Notes under the pieces: generated by a model
Told to the model about the DNA's origin: nothing
Seen by the model: the letters and a program-made list of their open reading frames with translations, nothing else
The model's database searches: none
Assembly: GCF_011397635.1 (NCBI RefSeq)
Contig: NC_064775.1
Span: 17,094,954-17,158,953, forward strand
Source: Epinephelus fuscoguttatus
Lineage: Eukaryota > Chordata > Actinopteri > Perciformes > Serranidae
Reading direction: 5' to 3'
Length of the DNA stretch: 64,000 nt
In this document: positions 10,971-22,660 of the stretch, one piece after another
Layout of the letters: the number at the start of each line of letters is the position of its first letter
How positions within the stretch are numbered: position 1 is the stretch's first letter
Made by a program: the position numbers and the translations under genes

Positions 10971-11005
10971 GTTAAATAAAATAAAATAAAATAAAATAAA
11001 ATAAT
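10971..11005. repeat. (AAAAT)n microsatellite
   Basis: About seven AAAAT units within a wider A/T-only stretch (10855-11005) that also contains four AATG units near 10870. The rest of 10791-11573 is AT-rich with no recognised feature. Confidence 0.85.
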
Positions 11006-11573
11006 AAAATCCAAGCTGTCCCCTTTAGTCTGTTTGGTAATGAGACAAAAACCTGTTGCAATTAGCTGTGTTTGAATTAATTACCATATAATTTTATTTT
11101 ATTTGAAATATTCTGGTACATGTAAGATTTTCTATATATTTCAGTTTTCAGGTTACTGTTCATGGATTTTGGAAAAAAAATAGTGATTTGTTGCACTTTT
11201 AGTGAAAGCAGTAAAAATGATCCATAAATAAAAATGTTTCATAGCTTCAGTTTTGACCAATGTATTTTAGCAACTGAAAACAACTGTGATTAACAGACAA
11301 CAAAATCTGTTGCAGTTATATTAATATTTTTAATATCTAAAGATATGGATATACTGAAAACAAGTGGATATTTCTGATCCATGTCATGAAATAAGAAGCT
11401 CATTCAAGAAAAGTACAATTTCAAGGCTGTACAAAAGGCTCAAAGTGGACTTCAATTAGAATCTCATCCATCACTGTATGACAAGGCTCCATCTAGTGTT
11501 CACTTTGTAAGGTTCTGTAACCTACAGCTGTGGTTTCGGGATCTGGTGCACAGGATTCAGCCAGTCAGAGTGA

Positions 11574-14500
11574 TCAAGGTTTGCGTGCCAGCCAATAGAA
11601 ATACTTGACAACCACTGTCACTTCTGGATTAGAAGATGTGTTCATGGCAGACAACAACCTGGGATTGATGACAAGAAGAGAGAATGGTTAAAATAAATCA
11701 ATGGACAGACTAATGGCTACATAAAGATGGAAACTAACTGAAATTATAGCTGCTGTGCAGTGATGTGTCGGGTCCGGGCATTTTTAGGCAATTCTGAGCA
11801 ACAAGCAAAAGAATTGGAAGACATTTAGCAACACAATATACCTTTCACATCAGCTAAGGCTTGAACTCACAACCTCTGAGACTAAGAATCAATTTATATC
11901 TCACTGAGCTAATTAGTCAGTGACAATTCATGTGTAGCTTCACAAATTGACTAAGCCAGACGTGCAGGTTTAGCAGCCGTCCATGCATGGAAAAGCAGAT
12001 TTCAAACCACTGTAAAAAATTCAATTATCGAAACAAAAATCTGAAAATACACATATTGCATCTAGACAGCATGGAGATGTTGGTAATTTATTTTAACAAT
12101 GATTGATTTGCTTCATAAATGAAAAACTGATGTTTAAAATTGCCATTTTTACATTGACTCCAATTGTTCACATTAGAGCAAAATTCAAAATGCTGTCAAA
12201 AATTTAGTTTTTGAGATAAAATTCTGAAATTTCATCTACCATGACTTCACGAATTTTGTATTTTTTTTCATGAACATTGAAGATTTATTTAGCAAGAATT
12301 TGCATGTATATGTTTACAGTACTGTTTACAGTCAAACATTTTGATGCACTGTAGGCTCAATTTTTGATAAATCAAAAATCTGAGAAACATAGTTTTTTTT
12401 AGGACAGTCTGAAGATGCTCTGTAGCAAGTTTGGTGTCAATTGAGCAAAAATTGTGGGAGGAGATAGGTTTAAGAAGTTTTACAGTTTTTGAAAAAAACA
12501 GAGTGATGAACTTCATAATTTTTAATAGGTTTAAATGTACAAAAGTTTCTTCAGTACTGGGGCTACAGTTTGATGAAAGTTGTGAAGTTGTAGCACGTAT
12601 GGTTGATTTGTTATGAATTTTCAAAGTTTTGAACTTTAGACGCTTGCTGTAGCGCCACCATCAGGACTATTGGCTTGAGTTTACAGCTGAGGATATCTGG
12701 CATGAGACTGGACCTTTGTGCAAAGTTTGGTGAGTTTTCACCCATGGGAAGTATGATTTCCTCGGAAGACGAAAGAAGAAAGAAGAAAGAAGAAGAATAC
12801 CTAGGATTACAATAGTACCCTAATAAATAGTGGAGGAAATTTGAAGTACGCCGACCAATATAAATGCACTTTTATTTTTTACAGGAGTTGAAATAAAAGA
12901 TCGAATACTGCTTCTATGCACATGAAAGGCTCATTTCTCATAAATTTTATCACAAGTTTGTTAGAATCTGATCCGTGTTAGTAAGCACTTATCTTTGCCA
13001 AAATAATCCACCACCTCATCAGACAGGTGAGACATATCAGGTTGCTAATTAAACAGCAAAATTATTATACAGTTGTGCCTTGGGCTGGTCACAATAAAAG
13101 GCTACTCTGAAATTTGGAGCTTTATCACACAACAGATGTTACATGTTTTGGGGGAGTGTGCAATTTGCATGCTGATAGCAGGAATGTCCAGCAGAGCTTT
13201 TGCCGGTGAATTTTATGTACATTTTACTAGCATACCATAATGCAGAAGTATGTGACAGTAATCAGTGACAAATTTTAGCAGTTTTTGATAATGTATATAA
13301 TGTATATAATAAATGAATTTAGGTCAAGTGCAAGGCAAGTGGAGGTGAGAGCTCAGGGCCAGAAGTTAATTATTAGACTTATGAAAGAGGGTGGAGGTTA
13401 ATATCTCACTTGTTCCTGATATCATTAGAAAGACGTTTAGCCTCAGTGGGGTCCTTTTGCAGCAACTTCTGATAGCTGGAGAAGGTCTCCACCATGCCAA
13501 TGTACCTGTTCAGTGGCATAGTCCTTTTTACCCTCAGACACTCAACCCTGGACACAAAAGAAGGAAAGACTGAGACTGTATAGTGAAACACTCAACAACA
13601 TGAGATGAGCATGACACTTGATCTGCAAGTGGATGAGCTGCTTGTGCCATTTAATTCCTTGAAGGGCATATGTGTCCGATACTCACCACTCCTTGTCCGG
13701 GTAAGAGCAGGACTCAAACATGTCTGAGTAGATCTTCACAGAGTTTGTTCCTATATGGGGATCACGGAACGGTAATAGGGCAGCATAAAACTAATTTAGA
13801 AAAAAGGGAAAGATATGTTTAAGCAACTTTGCATAATTAATCCGTATTTCCATGTGTATAAAGGATATGGTATGACAGTGACTAATTCTCTCCCTGTTTA
13901 TCTCTCATGTGGAGTCCCTCAAGGCTCAGTCCTTGGTCCCTTCCTATTTTCCCTCTACATGCTTATATGCAAAGTTATTCAGAACCATGGCATTTATACT
14001 GCCAATGTAGGGGATTTGATGACAAAGTACATAATGTCATGCATCAAATGGCATTTGACATATAAAAAAATTCACACTGAAAGGGTATTGGATAAATGGT
14101 TTAATAAACTTTGCCTTCCAGTGAAGAATGTATGGGTATTTTAATCACTTATTTCTAAAAAGCACTTTCTTATCCCCCCAAGATAATATTAAACGTACTG
14201 AAACGTGTACACAGACATCTATATTTGATAAATTGTAAATAAATTCCAAGAATTGAGTTTTTATTTTTAGGATGAACCTCTTTACAGATGTCATTGAGCT
14301 TGTCGGAGATATCCCCATACTCCAGCTCAAAGTCCATAGTGTAGCTCAGGAGAGCCAGGCAGCCTCCAGGCCTCAGCACCCTGTCAGCTTCCAGGAGAAA
14401 CTTCTGGTGGTTGAACCAGTGAGCAGCCGTCATGGCCGACAAAAGATCGACCTCACCCGAAGCGAACGATAACTCCTCTGCTGGACACTCCCTGGGGTCA

Positions 14501-15124
14501 TCAATCAAAAGTCATCAATACACCTTGGAGGATATTTGGCACCACCCTTGGACTTAAACAAAAAGAAAACGGTTTAACCAAAGTCCTTACTATGCCTCTA
14601 TCATACCTGTATGATACATTTGGAGGGTTGCTCTGGGCCTTAGCCATCTCCAGCTGAGCGGGGCTGATATCTGTTCCAACAATGTTGGTGAAGTATGGAG
14701 CCAGTAGGACTGTCCCTTGGCCCGAACCACAGCCCACATCCACTGCAAGGTTGAACCGGTTTGTTGTCTGAAAAGTTAAACCTTAAGATTATAAACTTGT
14801 TTGACTGCTTTTTTAACAGATGACTAGAAACATAACTACAATGCTAAATAATGGTTTGGCAACACTTCTATCATGATAACATTTATCTCAAGTATTCTCA
14901 GGTATAACATTGTGTAAGCCTCCAAAAGAGCTATTTCATGCAATGCCACAGGTGTGTTCTTTACACAAGCATTTATAAGGTGTAGTTAGTGCTAAAGAAG
15001 ATGCATTAAGACTTACCTTTTTCTCCATGTAGCTCATAATCCTGCTTATCAATTCCAGGGGTGCCACTCTGTACTGCAGATAAGCAGCTGCATGATCTTT
15101 ACCCTCAAAGAGACGCACAGCCAT
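11574..15124 (-). CDS. Class I SAM-dependent methyltransferase, copy A (six exons, 269 aa)
   Basis: Exons on the - strand: 15017-15124, 14607-14767, 14278-14491, 13687-13790, 13410-13547, 11574-11658 (810 bp, one open frame). All introns have GT-AG ends. The product has the Methyltransf_11 fold. Motif I, VDVGCGSGQG, is at residues 45-54, with the ribose-binding acidic residue in GTDIS at 69. GEVDLLSAMTAAHWF (102-116) and RVLRPGG (127-133) follow, and a family-specific C-terminal half includes KIYSDMFE and MVETFSSY. It resembles the trans-aconitate methyltransferase-like group known from yeast Tmt1 and Dictyostelium DDB_G0268948; the substrate is unknown. The ATG at 15124 is preferred because the similar upstream frame has no ATG and a conserved TATA-like box lies 71 bases upstream. 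The exon 3 donor is GTTCAT, weaker than GTATAT in copy C. No signal peptide is seen. Confidence 0.88.
11659..13409. repeat. Intron 5 of copy A, holding dispersed repeat DNA
   Basis: The part 11990-12830 is repeat-like. Near its end it has CGCTTGCTGTAGCGCCACCA, CCTTTGTGCAAAGTTTGGTG and a GAAGAAAGAAGAAAGAAGAA stretch, wording shared with a common class of non-coding fish repeats. The end 13260-13390, beside exon 5, matches the same position in the 3' remnant. No separate gene is seen. Confidence 0.5.
13870..14130 (+). mobile_element. L2-type LINE reverse transcriptase fragment in intron 3 of copy A
   Basis: The + strand encodes LPVYLSCGVPQGSVLGPFLF, the conserved GVPQGSVLGP block of non-LTR reverse transcriptases, at about 13890-13950. 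The fragment is short and internally deleted. Its left junction (AAGGATA) is the same as in copy C intron 3 (19449), showing that both copies inherited one insertion. Confidence 0.8.
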
Positions 15125-15129
15125 GTCTC

Positions 15130-16130
15130 TGTGCAAAGTGCTTGGAACTGTCAATGCGCTTCCTGAGACTGTGACTCTGCACTTGCGTACTTGTCTTTAT
15201 TTAACCACCAGGTTAAAACATTAACCTGCAGAGTTAACATTGTCCTGCCCTCTTGGACTGCTGCCAAAAAGGCATGTCTACATGCAACTGAAAGCAATAA
15301 TGGACTTCACACTTCTTTGCTTTGAATTAATAGTAAAAGTACAATATGTAATTTATTTTTAATGATTAAAGCACTTGAACTGAAAATGTTTCACACAAGT
15401 TGCCCGATGAAAAATGAGATGTTTCCTCCAAATAATACCAAAAGAAATGCTGTGATTTTCCAAATCTAGATTTTTGCACTTGCTTGCAAACACCAGCAGA
15501 TGGCAGTAAATGCACACATATGATATGAGGCACTGTGGTGAAAAGGAAAGAGCTGCTGAGTGTATTTCATTATCTGATCTCCTGTAGCAGGGTTGTAAAT
15601 GTGGCTAAAATTTGGATTCGTTTAAAAACAAGACTGGTGCCATCTCTTAAAAACACAAACTTGTCTGTTTGCATGAACCGTTTCTCTTTTGTTAAGAGAG
15701 TTTACAGTCATGAACCTAGGTAGTCAGTTTTAGCCCTGAATTTTCTGCCCAGTCATCACACAAATCACTTTGTGCTGAAGGAAAACAAGCTGCATTTTAA
15801 GTCCCTTCAGCACTTGAGAGCTCACACATTACTTGCTCACACATTACTTGCTCATCCTCTCCACGATGTGCTGGTTATGCACAGGTGCACCTTTAGCAGC
15901 AGACTGTTAGCACCATGAAGCCCCACAGGAAATCCTGCCACAATCAACGTCACTGACCAGCAGAGACATGGGGAGCTGAGGCGGTTTGTTTCAATCTCTC
16001 TCTGGATTTCTGTCTCTTTGTGGATTACTCTCTGATTTATGGGAAATTTAGTGCAATATTATGGACATAATTGGGAACATTCCAGATTAACCAACCATAT
16101 ATTTCTGAACATATAGAACGATATGCCAGT
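15130..16130. repeat. Duplicated 5' flank of copy A
   Basis: 15150-15780 resembles the 5' flank of the exon 1-2 remnant at 26730-27545, with landmarks CCTGCAGAGTTAA-like, GCAGATGGCAGT, AAACTTGTCTGTTTG and CCTG-ATTTTCTGCC. 15800-16130 resembles 24590-25020 (GCAGCAGACTGTTA, GACCAGCAGAGACA, GGGGAGCTGAG). The array was thus duplicated with its promoter regions, which then became mosaic. Confidence 0.75.
15195..15204 (-). promoter_or_regulatory. TATA-like box of copy A
   Basis: The - strand reads TTAAATAAAG, 71 bases before the ATG. The same ten bases occur 70 and 71 bases before the start positions of copy C (22651-22660) and copy D (26779-26788), so it is a conserved core-promoter candidate. 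Confidence 0.6.
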
Positions 16131-16274
16131 CCTCATACATCTATGATCCGTAACATTAACCTGTTTGGCATTGTGTATGATCCGGATTTGCACCTGACTG
16201 ATGATTTATATTTGCACTTAACCTAATTTGTACTGCAACTGTTGCTGAAGTTACCCTTGGGATGAATGAAGTTC

Positions 16275-16338
16275 TGTCTTATCTTATCTTATCTTATCTT
16301 ATCTTATCTTATCTTATCTTATCTTATCTTATCTTATC
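16275..16338. repeat. (CTTAT)n microsatellite
   Basis: About twelve perfect CTTAT units. The flanking 16130-17050 has no recognisable gene. Confidence 0.9.
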
Positions 16339-17050
16339 ATGTATTGTATCATATCTTGTGTTTGTCTGTCCACAGCTAATCTTGCAAACTACTGGACCAA
16401 TCAGCCTTTCAGGGTTGCAGTTATTCTCAATAGTTGAAAGACCTGTTTCATTGACTGTTTAACATCATTATTGACTGCTACTCCTCACTCCTCTTAACTA
16501 GCTGGTAGGGACCGTAAAATTTGGAAATTTGTTCAGCCTTACAGCCTGTTGTAGGCCATATTTTAGCCTTTGTCGTGGCTTTAAAATTGACATCAGTAGT
16601 TTGGTGTCATTTTGAACTAGGGGACCTGCAGATTAATTCTACGGCTGATATATTGTGATCCACTAAAATTAGGCACAATATGAGATGAAAAAAAACAAAA
16701 CATTTTTTGCTTTGCCACCATCTTGACTGTCAGGGAGGAAGGAGACAGAATTCCACTGGGCACCACTGTCCGTGGTGCAGCTGTTTGTTCCCTCCTCCAC
16801 ACAGCGTCACACCAAGCTGGAAGCAGTTCAGAAGTGGAGGGTTTTTCCTTCCCAGTTTTGAGCATATATTGTTTATTTGGTCATGTTTCCTTGATATTTG
16901 TGCTTCTATCACAAGTGAATAAGCAGGCTATGTAGTTAAATTGTTTCTTTTTGTCTATTTAATTGATATTAATTGTTATAAATGGCACTGATCAAATACA
17001 TCTATATAAAAATAAACACAACAAATCATAGTTTAAAAGGATAAAGACTT

Positions 17051-17056
17051 TTTATT
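17051..17056 (-). terminator. Candidate poly(A) signal of copy C
   Basis: AATAAA on the - strand, 84 bases past the stop codon of copy C. Confidence 0.5.
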
Positions 17057-17139
17057 TTACACGATTCTCACCATATAAAAGGAGTAGCACTATTAGATTT
17101 GTATGCACCTAACTTATCTGGTGCACAGGATTCAGCCAT

Positions 17140-20100
17140 TCAGAGTGAACAAGGTTTGCGTGCCAGCCAATAGAAATACTTGACAACCACTGTTACTTCT
17201 GGGTCAGATGAAGATGTCTTCATTGCGGTCAACAACCTGGGATTGATGATAAGAAAAGAGAGTGGTCAAATAGGATCTGAAATGAATTAATGGACGGACG
17301 AATGGACTACAAAAGACAAAACACATACTCTGAATGTTGCATACAGCTCCTAAAACTTCTGGCCCTGAGCTCTCACCTCCACTTGCCTGGTGCTGAACAT
17401 TGATCTCTTAATCTCCACTTAAATGAATTTATCATTATCAAAAACCGCTGAAATTTGTCTTTGAATGCTGTCACAGTCTTGGGCATTAATCAGAAAAACC
17501 AAACACTGCTTGACTAAGCTTAACTGTTGAAAGCATTTACTGCTTTGATAATATAGCCACCATTAATTCCCTGCCACTGACAAGACAGAATAGCCCAGCA
17601 AGCAAAATATATGGAGGGGAAGTGCTGAGCCATAACTTTTACATGGATTTAAAAAAACAGACATTGTATTTAATTACTATCACAGTTTGGGAAGATTTAC
17701 ACACAGTTTTGCTCGTTGTCACCTTCAGAGTTTGAATAGAGATTGCTTGCACAAGGCTCTTTGCATGGAGGGGGCTGAGCTGGTGCCTAGCAGCAAACAG
17801 CACCAACAATGGCAACAGTGCTTAGAAAGCTAACAGTGTCAACATGCTTTCAATTTTTTCCAGTCACCATGCAGGGTGTTGCAGCAAAAAAACAACAACC
17901 TGCAGACCCAAAGCATCTTCTCCACAGACCACCATTATCAAAGACATGGCTGGCTTTTCCCGTAAGTCACTGCCCAAGCACCAGATTTCGATGACTTCGG
18001 AGTGAGACCGGGTTGTTATCAGCAAAGTGCAGGGCGTTCACAATTAGCTTGCCAGTTCACACATAGGGCTTCATATGCACTGATGTAAGGCTGGACCAGT
18101 TCCCACAACAAAGAACAGAGAAGCTCATGTTATTATATTCGTAGGGAGCATAAGTTTAGTCTCTGCTCAGGCCGCCATCACTCCTCTATATCTTTTAACC
18201 TTAATCTTCTTTACAGCACCTTTAACAATTAGACTAATGTATGCATTGAAGGTTAATATCTCACTTGTTCCTGATGTCATTAGAAATATGTTGAGCCCGA
18301 ACTGGGTCCTTCTGCAGAAATCTCTGATAGGTGGAGAAGGTCTCCACCATGCCGAAGTAGCTACTCAGTGGCATAGTCCTCTTTACCCTCAGACAGTCAT
18401 TCCTGGACACAAAAGAAAAAATCGAGGCTGTAATGAATCAAATACTCTTCTTTCCCATGACTATATACTGAGATGTCCCAGAGCAAGACATTTGACCCCA
18501 AGTGCTCAAGTTTAAGTTGCTGCGTGGCAGTTAACTCCCAGATGTCACAGTGTATATGTCTGATTCTCACTTTAGCTGTAAATAAAAATGTTTTCATAGC
18601 ATTTATTCTTGTACAGCCTGTTTATAACCGGTGTTAACATCAACTTGGGTGATCAGTGCTAAACACAAGTGCAAACAACCACCATGACACATTATGATCC
18701 TTACTAAAACAACTTGCCAAGGTGGTTTGGTACACATTTGACCACAAATCGTTTGTAGTGTAAACACTTAGGCGTCCTGATGTATCTCCGCCAAGCACGA
18801 AAATACGTCATCGGCGCAGAAGTTGGTGGTTGTTTTGGTAACAGCTTGATAACACTCTGTTACCCATTTTACAACAAGTTTGTATGAAGTCTTGTGCAAC
18901 CATCTGTCGCTTTGCCCCATGGAAGTAAACCTAATTTCTGCTGGCAGTGACAGCTCCAGCTGTACCAAAAAACACTGATAACGTGACTCGTGAGCATGCT
19001 AGCAAACAAGGAATGAGAGTGTGGACATAATCACTAGGCCCTCTGACTTTCTAGCATCAGTGACATAGGCAGTTTTGAAATCTGAACACAAGTGGTCGCC
19101 CAGAGACACATGATGGATGGCGATGCGTGAATTGGTGACTGAAACACATGTTAATACCAGTTATGAACAGGCTCCCGGTTTCGTGAGGACTATTTGTGAA
19201 ATGTGATGTAATTAAGGCAGAAACACTCACCATTCTTTGTCTTGGTAAGAGCAGGCATCAAACATGTCTGAGTAGATCTTCACAGAGCACTTTCCAAGAT
19301 AGGGATTTCGGAATGGATCCATGGCAGCGTAATACTAATCAAGAAAAGAAAAATACAACAACATAGTTACTAACTAACTTTGCATTGTTTGCTCATAAAT
19401 TAACAAATATTTAATATCTAAGGTTGCATTTTATGTGTCTATGAAGGATATCCCTCAAGGCTCATTCCTTGGTCCCTTCCTATTTTCCACCTACATGCTT
19501 CTGCAAGGCTAAATTATTCAGTACCACAACATCTCTTTTCATTGCTCCATAGATGACACACTACTGCCCCTCCCCATTCAACCCCATGAAAAGACCGGAC
19601 CCATTATCCTCGCAAAATGCTTGAATGATACCAAAGCATGGATGGCTGATAAATTTCTACAATTAAATCCACACAATAGAGATATCATATTTATCCATCT
19701 CCTAAACTCCATCAGCACCACTGTCCAGTCCCTCAGCCAGTTATCCAACTCCACCAGACCCTATGCAAAAAAAAAAAAAAAGTAATAATTTTCTCTGAAA
19801 TTTGATAGCCTCTTCCTGTTTAGAATTGTATCCAAGATCAGGATGTTGTTGTCACCTAAAGATTTAGAAAAAGTCCTCCATTCTTCATTATCCTCAAGAC
19901 TCAATTACTGCAGCTCTCCTTATTTTGGTATCGACCAGGCCTCGAGTCACTGCTTACAACTAGCACAGAGTGCCAGACTACTATGCAAACATAAAGAAAG
20001 GGAATATGTTACATCTGTACCAGCATCTCTGCACTGGCTCCCCGTTTAGTATTGAATTCCTCTTGCCCCAAGCTATATTACAGGACTTCTGTCCCAAAAG

Positions 20101-22581
20101 AGTACAGCTAGGTTCTTCAGATCTACAGATAAAAGACTGTTTACTGTCCCACGATCTTGTTGAAAACTTTTTGGAGTCTTCTAAGCTGCTGCACCATGAA
20201 TCTGGAACAGTCTCACTAAAAATATTAGACCAGCAGAAAAGTTACCTTATGTGTCACATAAGCTGCCACTATAAGGGCTTAGTTACCATTTACGCACAAG
20301 TGTATCAAATGGCATTAGAGTAATGGAATGTGCCACTGGTCTGAAATTGTTTTGTATGTACAATTAGACTGTCCCACATTAGGATCTAAATAAAATTTAG
20401 TATGTTTTTTCTCTGAGGCATTTTCATGTTTTTATATTTTGAATATACCTCATCACAGATGTCATTGAGCGTAGTAGAGACATTCCCGTACTCCAGTTCC
20501 ACCTCCTTGGTGTAGCTCAGGAGAGCCAGGCAGCCCCCAGGCCTTAGCACTCTGTCAGCTTCCAGGAGGAACCTCTCGCGGTTGAACCAGTGAGCCGACG
20601 TCATGGCCGTTAGAAGGTCTACCTCACCAGAAGCAAATGGTAGCTCTTCTGCTTGACACTCCCTGGGGGCCAAATGTCCAGAAAAGAATAAGAAACATTT
20701 GTTTGTCACACAGTGTCATCAGTACACCCTGGATGGTGTTCTGCAGCATCCTTGCAGTTAAACAAAAAAAATTATTTAACCAAAGTCCCCACCTTCCCTC
20801 CAGCTCACCTGTACGAAACATTTGAAGGGTTGTCATTGGCCTGCGCCATCTCCAGCTGAGCGGGGCTGATGTCTGTTCCAACAACCCTTGAGAAGTGTGA
20901 TGCTAATGGGACTGTTCCTTGCCCAGAACCGCAACCCACATCCACTGCAAGGCTGAACTGGTTTGGTGTCTAAAGGGAATGGAGTTACACCTTAAATGAG
21001 GCATATCTGTCCGCTTCTGAATTTATAGTCAATAGATGGGTTTAATCTAGCTCAGTCACCACAATAAAATGTTGGCATTGAACATTTTTGCAGTCCACAA
21101 GTATGTTACATTTGTACATTTCATATGTATGAAGTAGTTCAGCATGGTGGATGACAGGACATGTCCAACCATGTTTGAACCTGGTCTTTTTTGTTTGGGA
21201 GATGTTTGCCATGTTTGTAGCAACAAAAAGGTCTTTTTTAATGAAAATTCAAGCAAGGCCAAGGCCAGTTTTCATCTGTTATATTTATTATATTTCTTAC
21301 CAAGAATGACTCGTTATAATGAGAAATTATCACAAATAAACAAACAATAAAGAACTGATAGGCTGTAAACTTCGGTCAGCACCAGATGTTTCGCTACCCT
21401 GCATAACACTTACACCAGAGCAGTGTCAGCCTTTTGTGTAAGATGTGAGCTGTAATTCCGCAGTAAATAAACAGCTGTGTATTACTGACTGTGGATGGTG
21501 AAGCTGTTGAATGGATTTGTGTAGGTTGTTAGCTGCAGCAGTGGCTGTTAGCAGCTAGCTCTGCTTATTAGCAGCTGAACCACAGCAGACTGAGCAGCCA
21601 CCATCTGCCAGACTTCACATTTTCCCTGCAGGACTCTACTCTGAGAAGGTTTATGGTTCGATTGCTGTTTGACAGACAAGCAAGGGGCTTGGTTATCTGT
21701 GAGTATAGCTGAAATCAGCTGAGTTTTCTCTGAAATAGCTAGAAGTCCAGTTTAAATCACAGACTCTGAGAACACGTAAGTTTAAATCTCCATACTGGCA
21801 GATTTGGAAAGAATTCAAGCTGAAATAAAATTAATTTCTGCTACTTAACAGCGAGATAAAAAAGTCAGAGTTTACAATTATCCTGGGTACAAATCCCAGG
21901 TGCCCCAAATGCGATATTTGTGGTTTCAGAGTTTTTGAGACCACAAAAGAGAAATATTTCCAGCTTTTCAAATGTGGATCAGTAAGTGTATGCTCATAAA
22001 TCATCCTTTACACCTGACAAAAAACTCTGATGGAAATGCAAGTTTTTAAGTTTGTAGACATGATCTGTAGTTGTTGAAAAAAAAATTACAACCTGTCAGC
22101 CTGATTCTAATTTCTGATATTAGACTAACCGAATTAGTTTAAAGAGACAAAAACATTTCGATTAAAAGTAATGACCAAAAAACTGACTAAAATGCCTCGT
22201 CTACTAACACATTTTGAATTTTTTAAAACTAGAGTAAGAATATGAAAATTAAAAAACAAAACTACAATGTGCCTAAAACTTATAAGCACTTACATATAAA
22301 GACTAAGACTTATTTGTAAAATAGCTGCCAAAATTAACACTGGTCACAGCAGGTTTATTACAGCAAAATGCACCCGTAATACAATTGTTCAACATTGTTC
22401 ATGGCTGTGACATAGCCAACAAAAGTTTGGGCATGGTTCTGCAAATGAAAAAAAAAAAAACTAGCACACTTACCTTTTTCCCCATATACTTCATAATCTC
22501 ACTGATTAATTCAAGGGGTGCCACTCTGTACTGCAGGTAAGCCGCTGCATGATCTTTACCCTCAAATGCACGAACAGGCAT
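17140..22581 (-). CDS. Class I SAM-dependent methyltransferase, copy C (six exons, 273 aa)
   Basis: Exons: 22474-22581, 20809-20969, 20449-20662, 19231-19334, 18265-18402, 17140-17236 (822 bp, one open frame). Exons 1-5 match copy A in length to the base, and all intron phases are the same. Motif I (VDVGCGSGQG, residues 45-54), GTDIS, the HWF segment and LRPGG are all intact, so activity is plausible. The last exon reads TSSSDPEVTVVVKYFYWLAR-KPCSL: the TGA that ends copy A is TGT here, adding Cys-Ser-Leu before the next TGA. The start is the ATG at 22581, 70 bases after the TATA-like box. Donors are GTAAGT, GTGAGC, GTATAT, GTGAGT and GTGAGA. As for copy A, the trans-aconitate methyltransferase-like group is the closest I know; the substrate is not inferable. 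Confidence 0.88.
17345..17715 (-). repeat. Inverted intron segment inside copy C
   Basis: This is the reverse complement of 9370-9775 and lies in the same intron (5). In copies A and B the block beginning GCTCAGGGCCAGAAGTT abuts exon 5 with AACAATTAGAC or similar next to it. Here AACAATTAGAC is still beside exon 5 at about 18226, but its neighbour is about 870 bases away and reversed, so the interval of about 17353-18225 was inverted. Confidence 0.8.
19449..20330 (+). mobile_element. L2-type LINE fragment in intron 3 of copy C
   Basis: On the + strand, PQGSFLGPFLF-like sequence (19446-19490) begins the block. Further on come a DDT-like step (IDDTLLPLPI, about 19551) and the thumb/C-terminal part SRLNYCSSPYFG ... 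ASLHWLPV (19890-20049). This is the conserved order of an L2/CR1-like LINE ORF2, broken by frameshifts. It is longer than the copy A version but lacks about 47 bases at its left end that copy A keeps. A run of A (19767-19781) interrupts it. Confidence 0.8.
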
Positions 22582-22650
22582 GTTTCTGTAGAAAGTGCTG
22601 GTGTCTGTCAAAACTGACTGAATACTGTGACTTTCAGCGGTGTGCTGGTC

Positions 22651-22660
22651 CTTTATTTAA
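22651..22660 (-). promoter_or_regulatory. TATA-like box of copy C
   Basis: TTAAATAAAG on the - strand, 70 bases upstream of the ATG at 22581, as in copies A and D. Confidence 0.6.

Noticed and set aside
14272-14472. 66-codon + strand frame
   Set aside because: Opposite-strand shadow of methyltransferase copy A exon 3.
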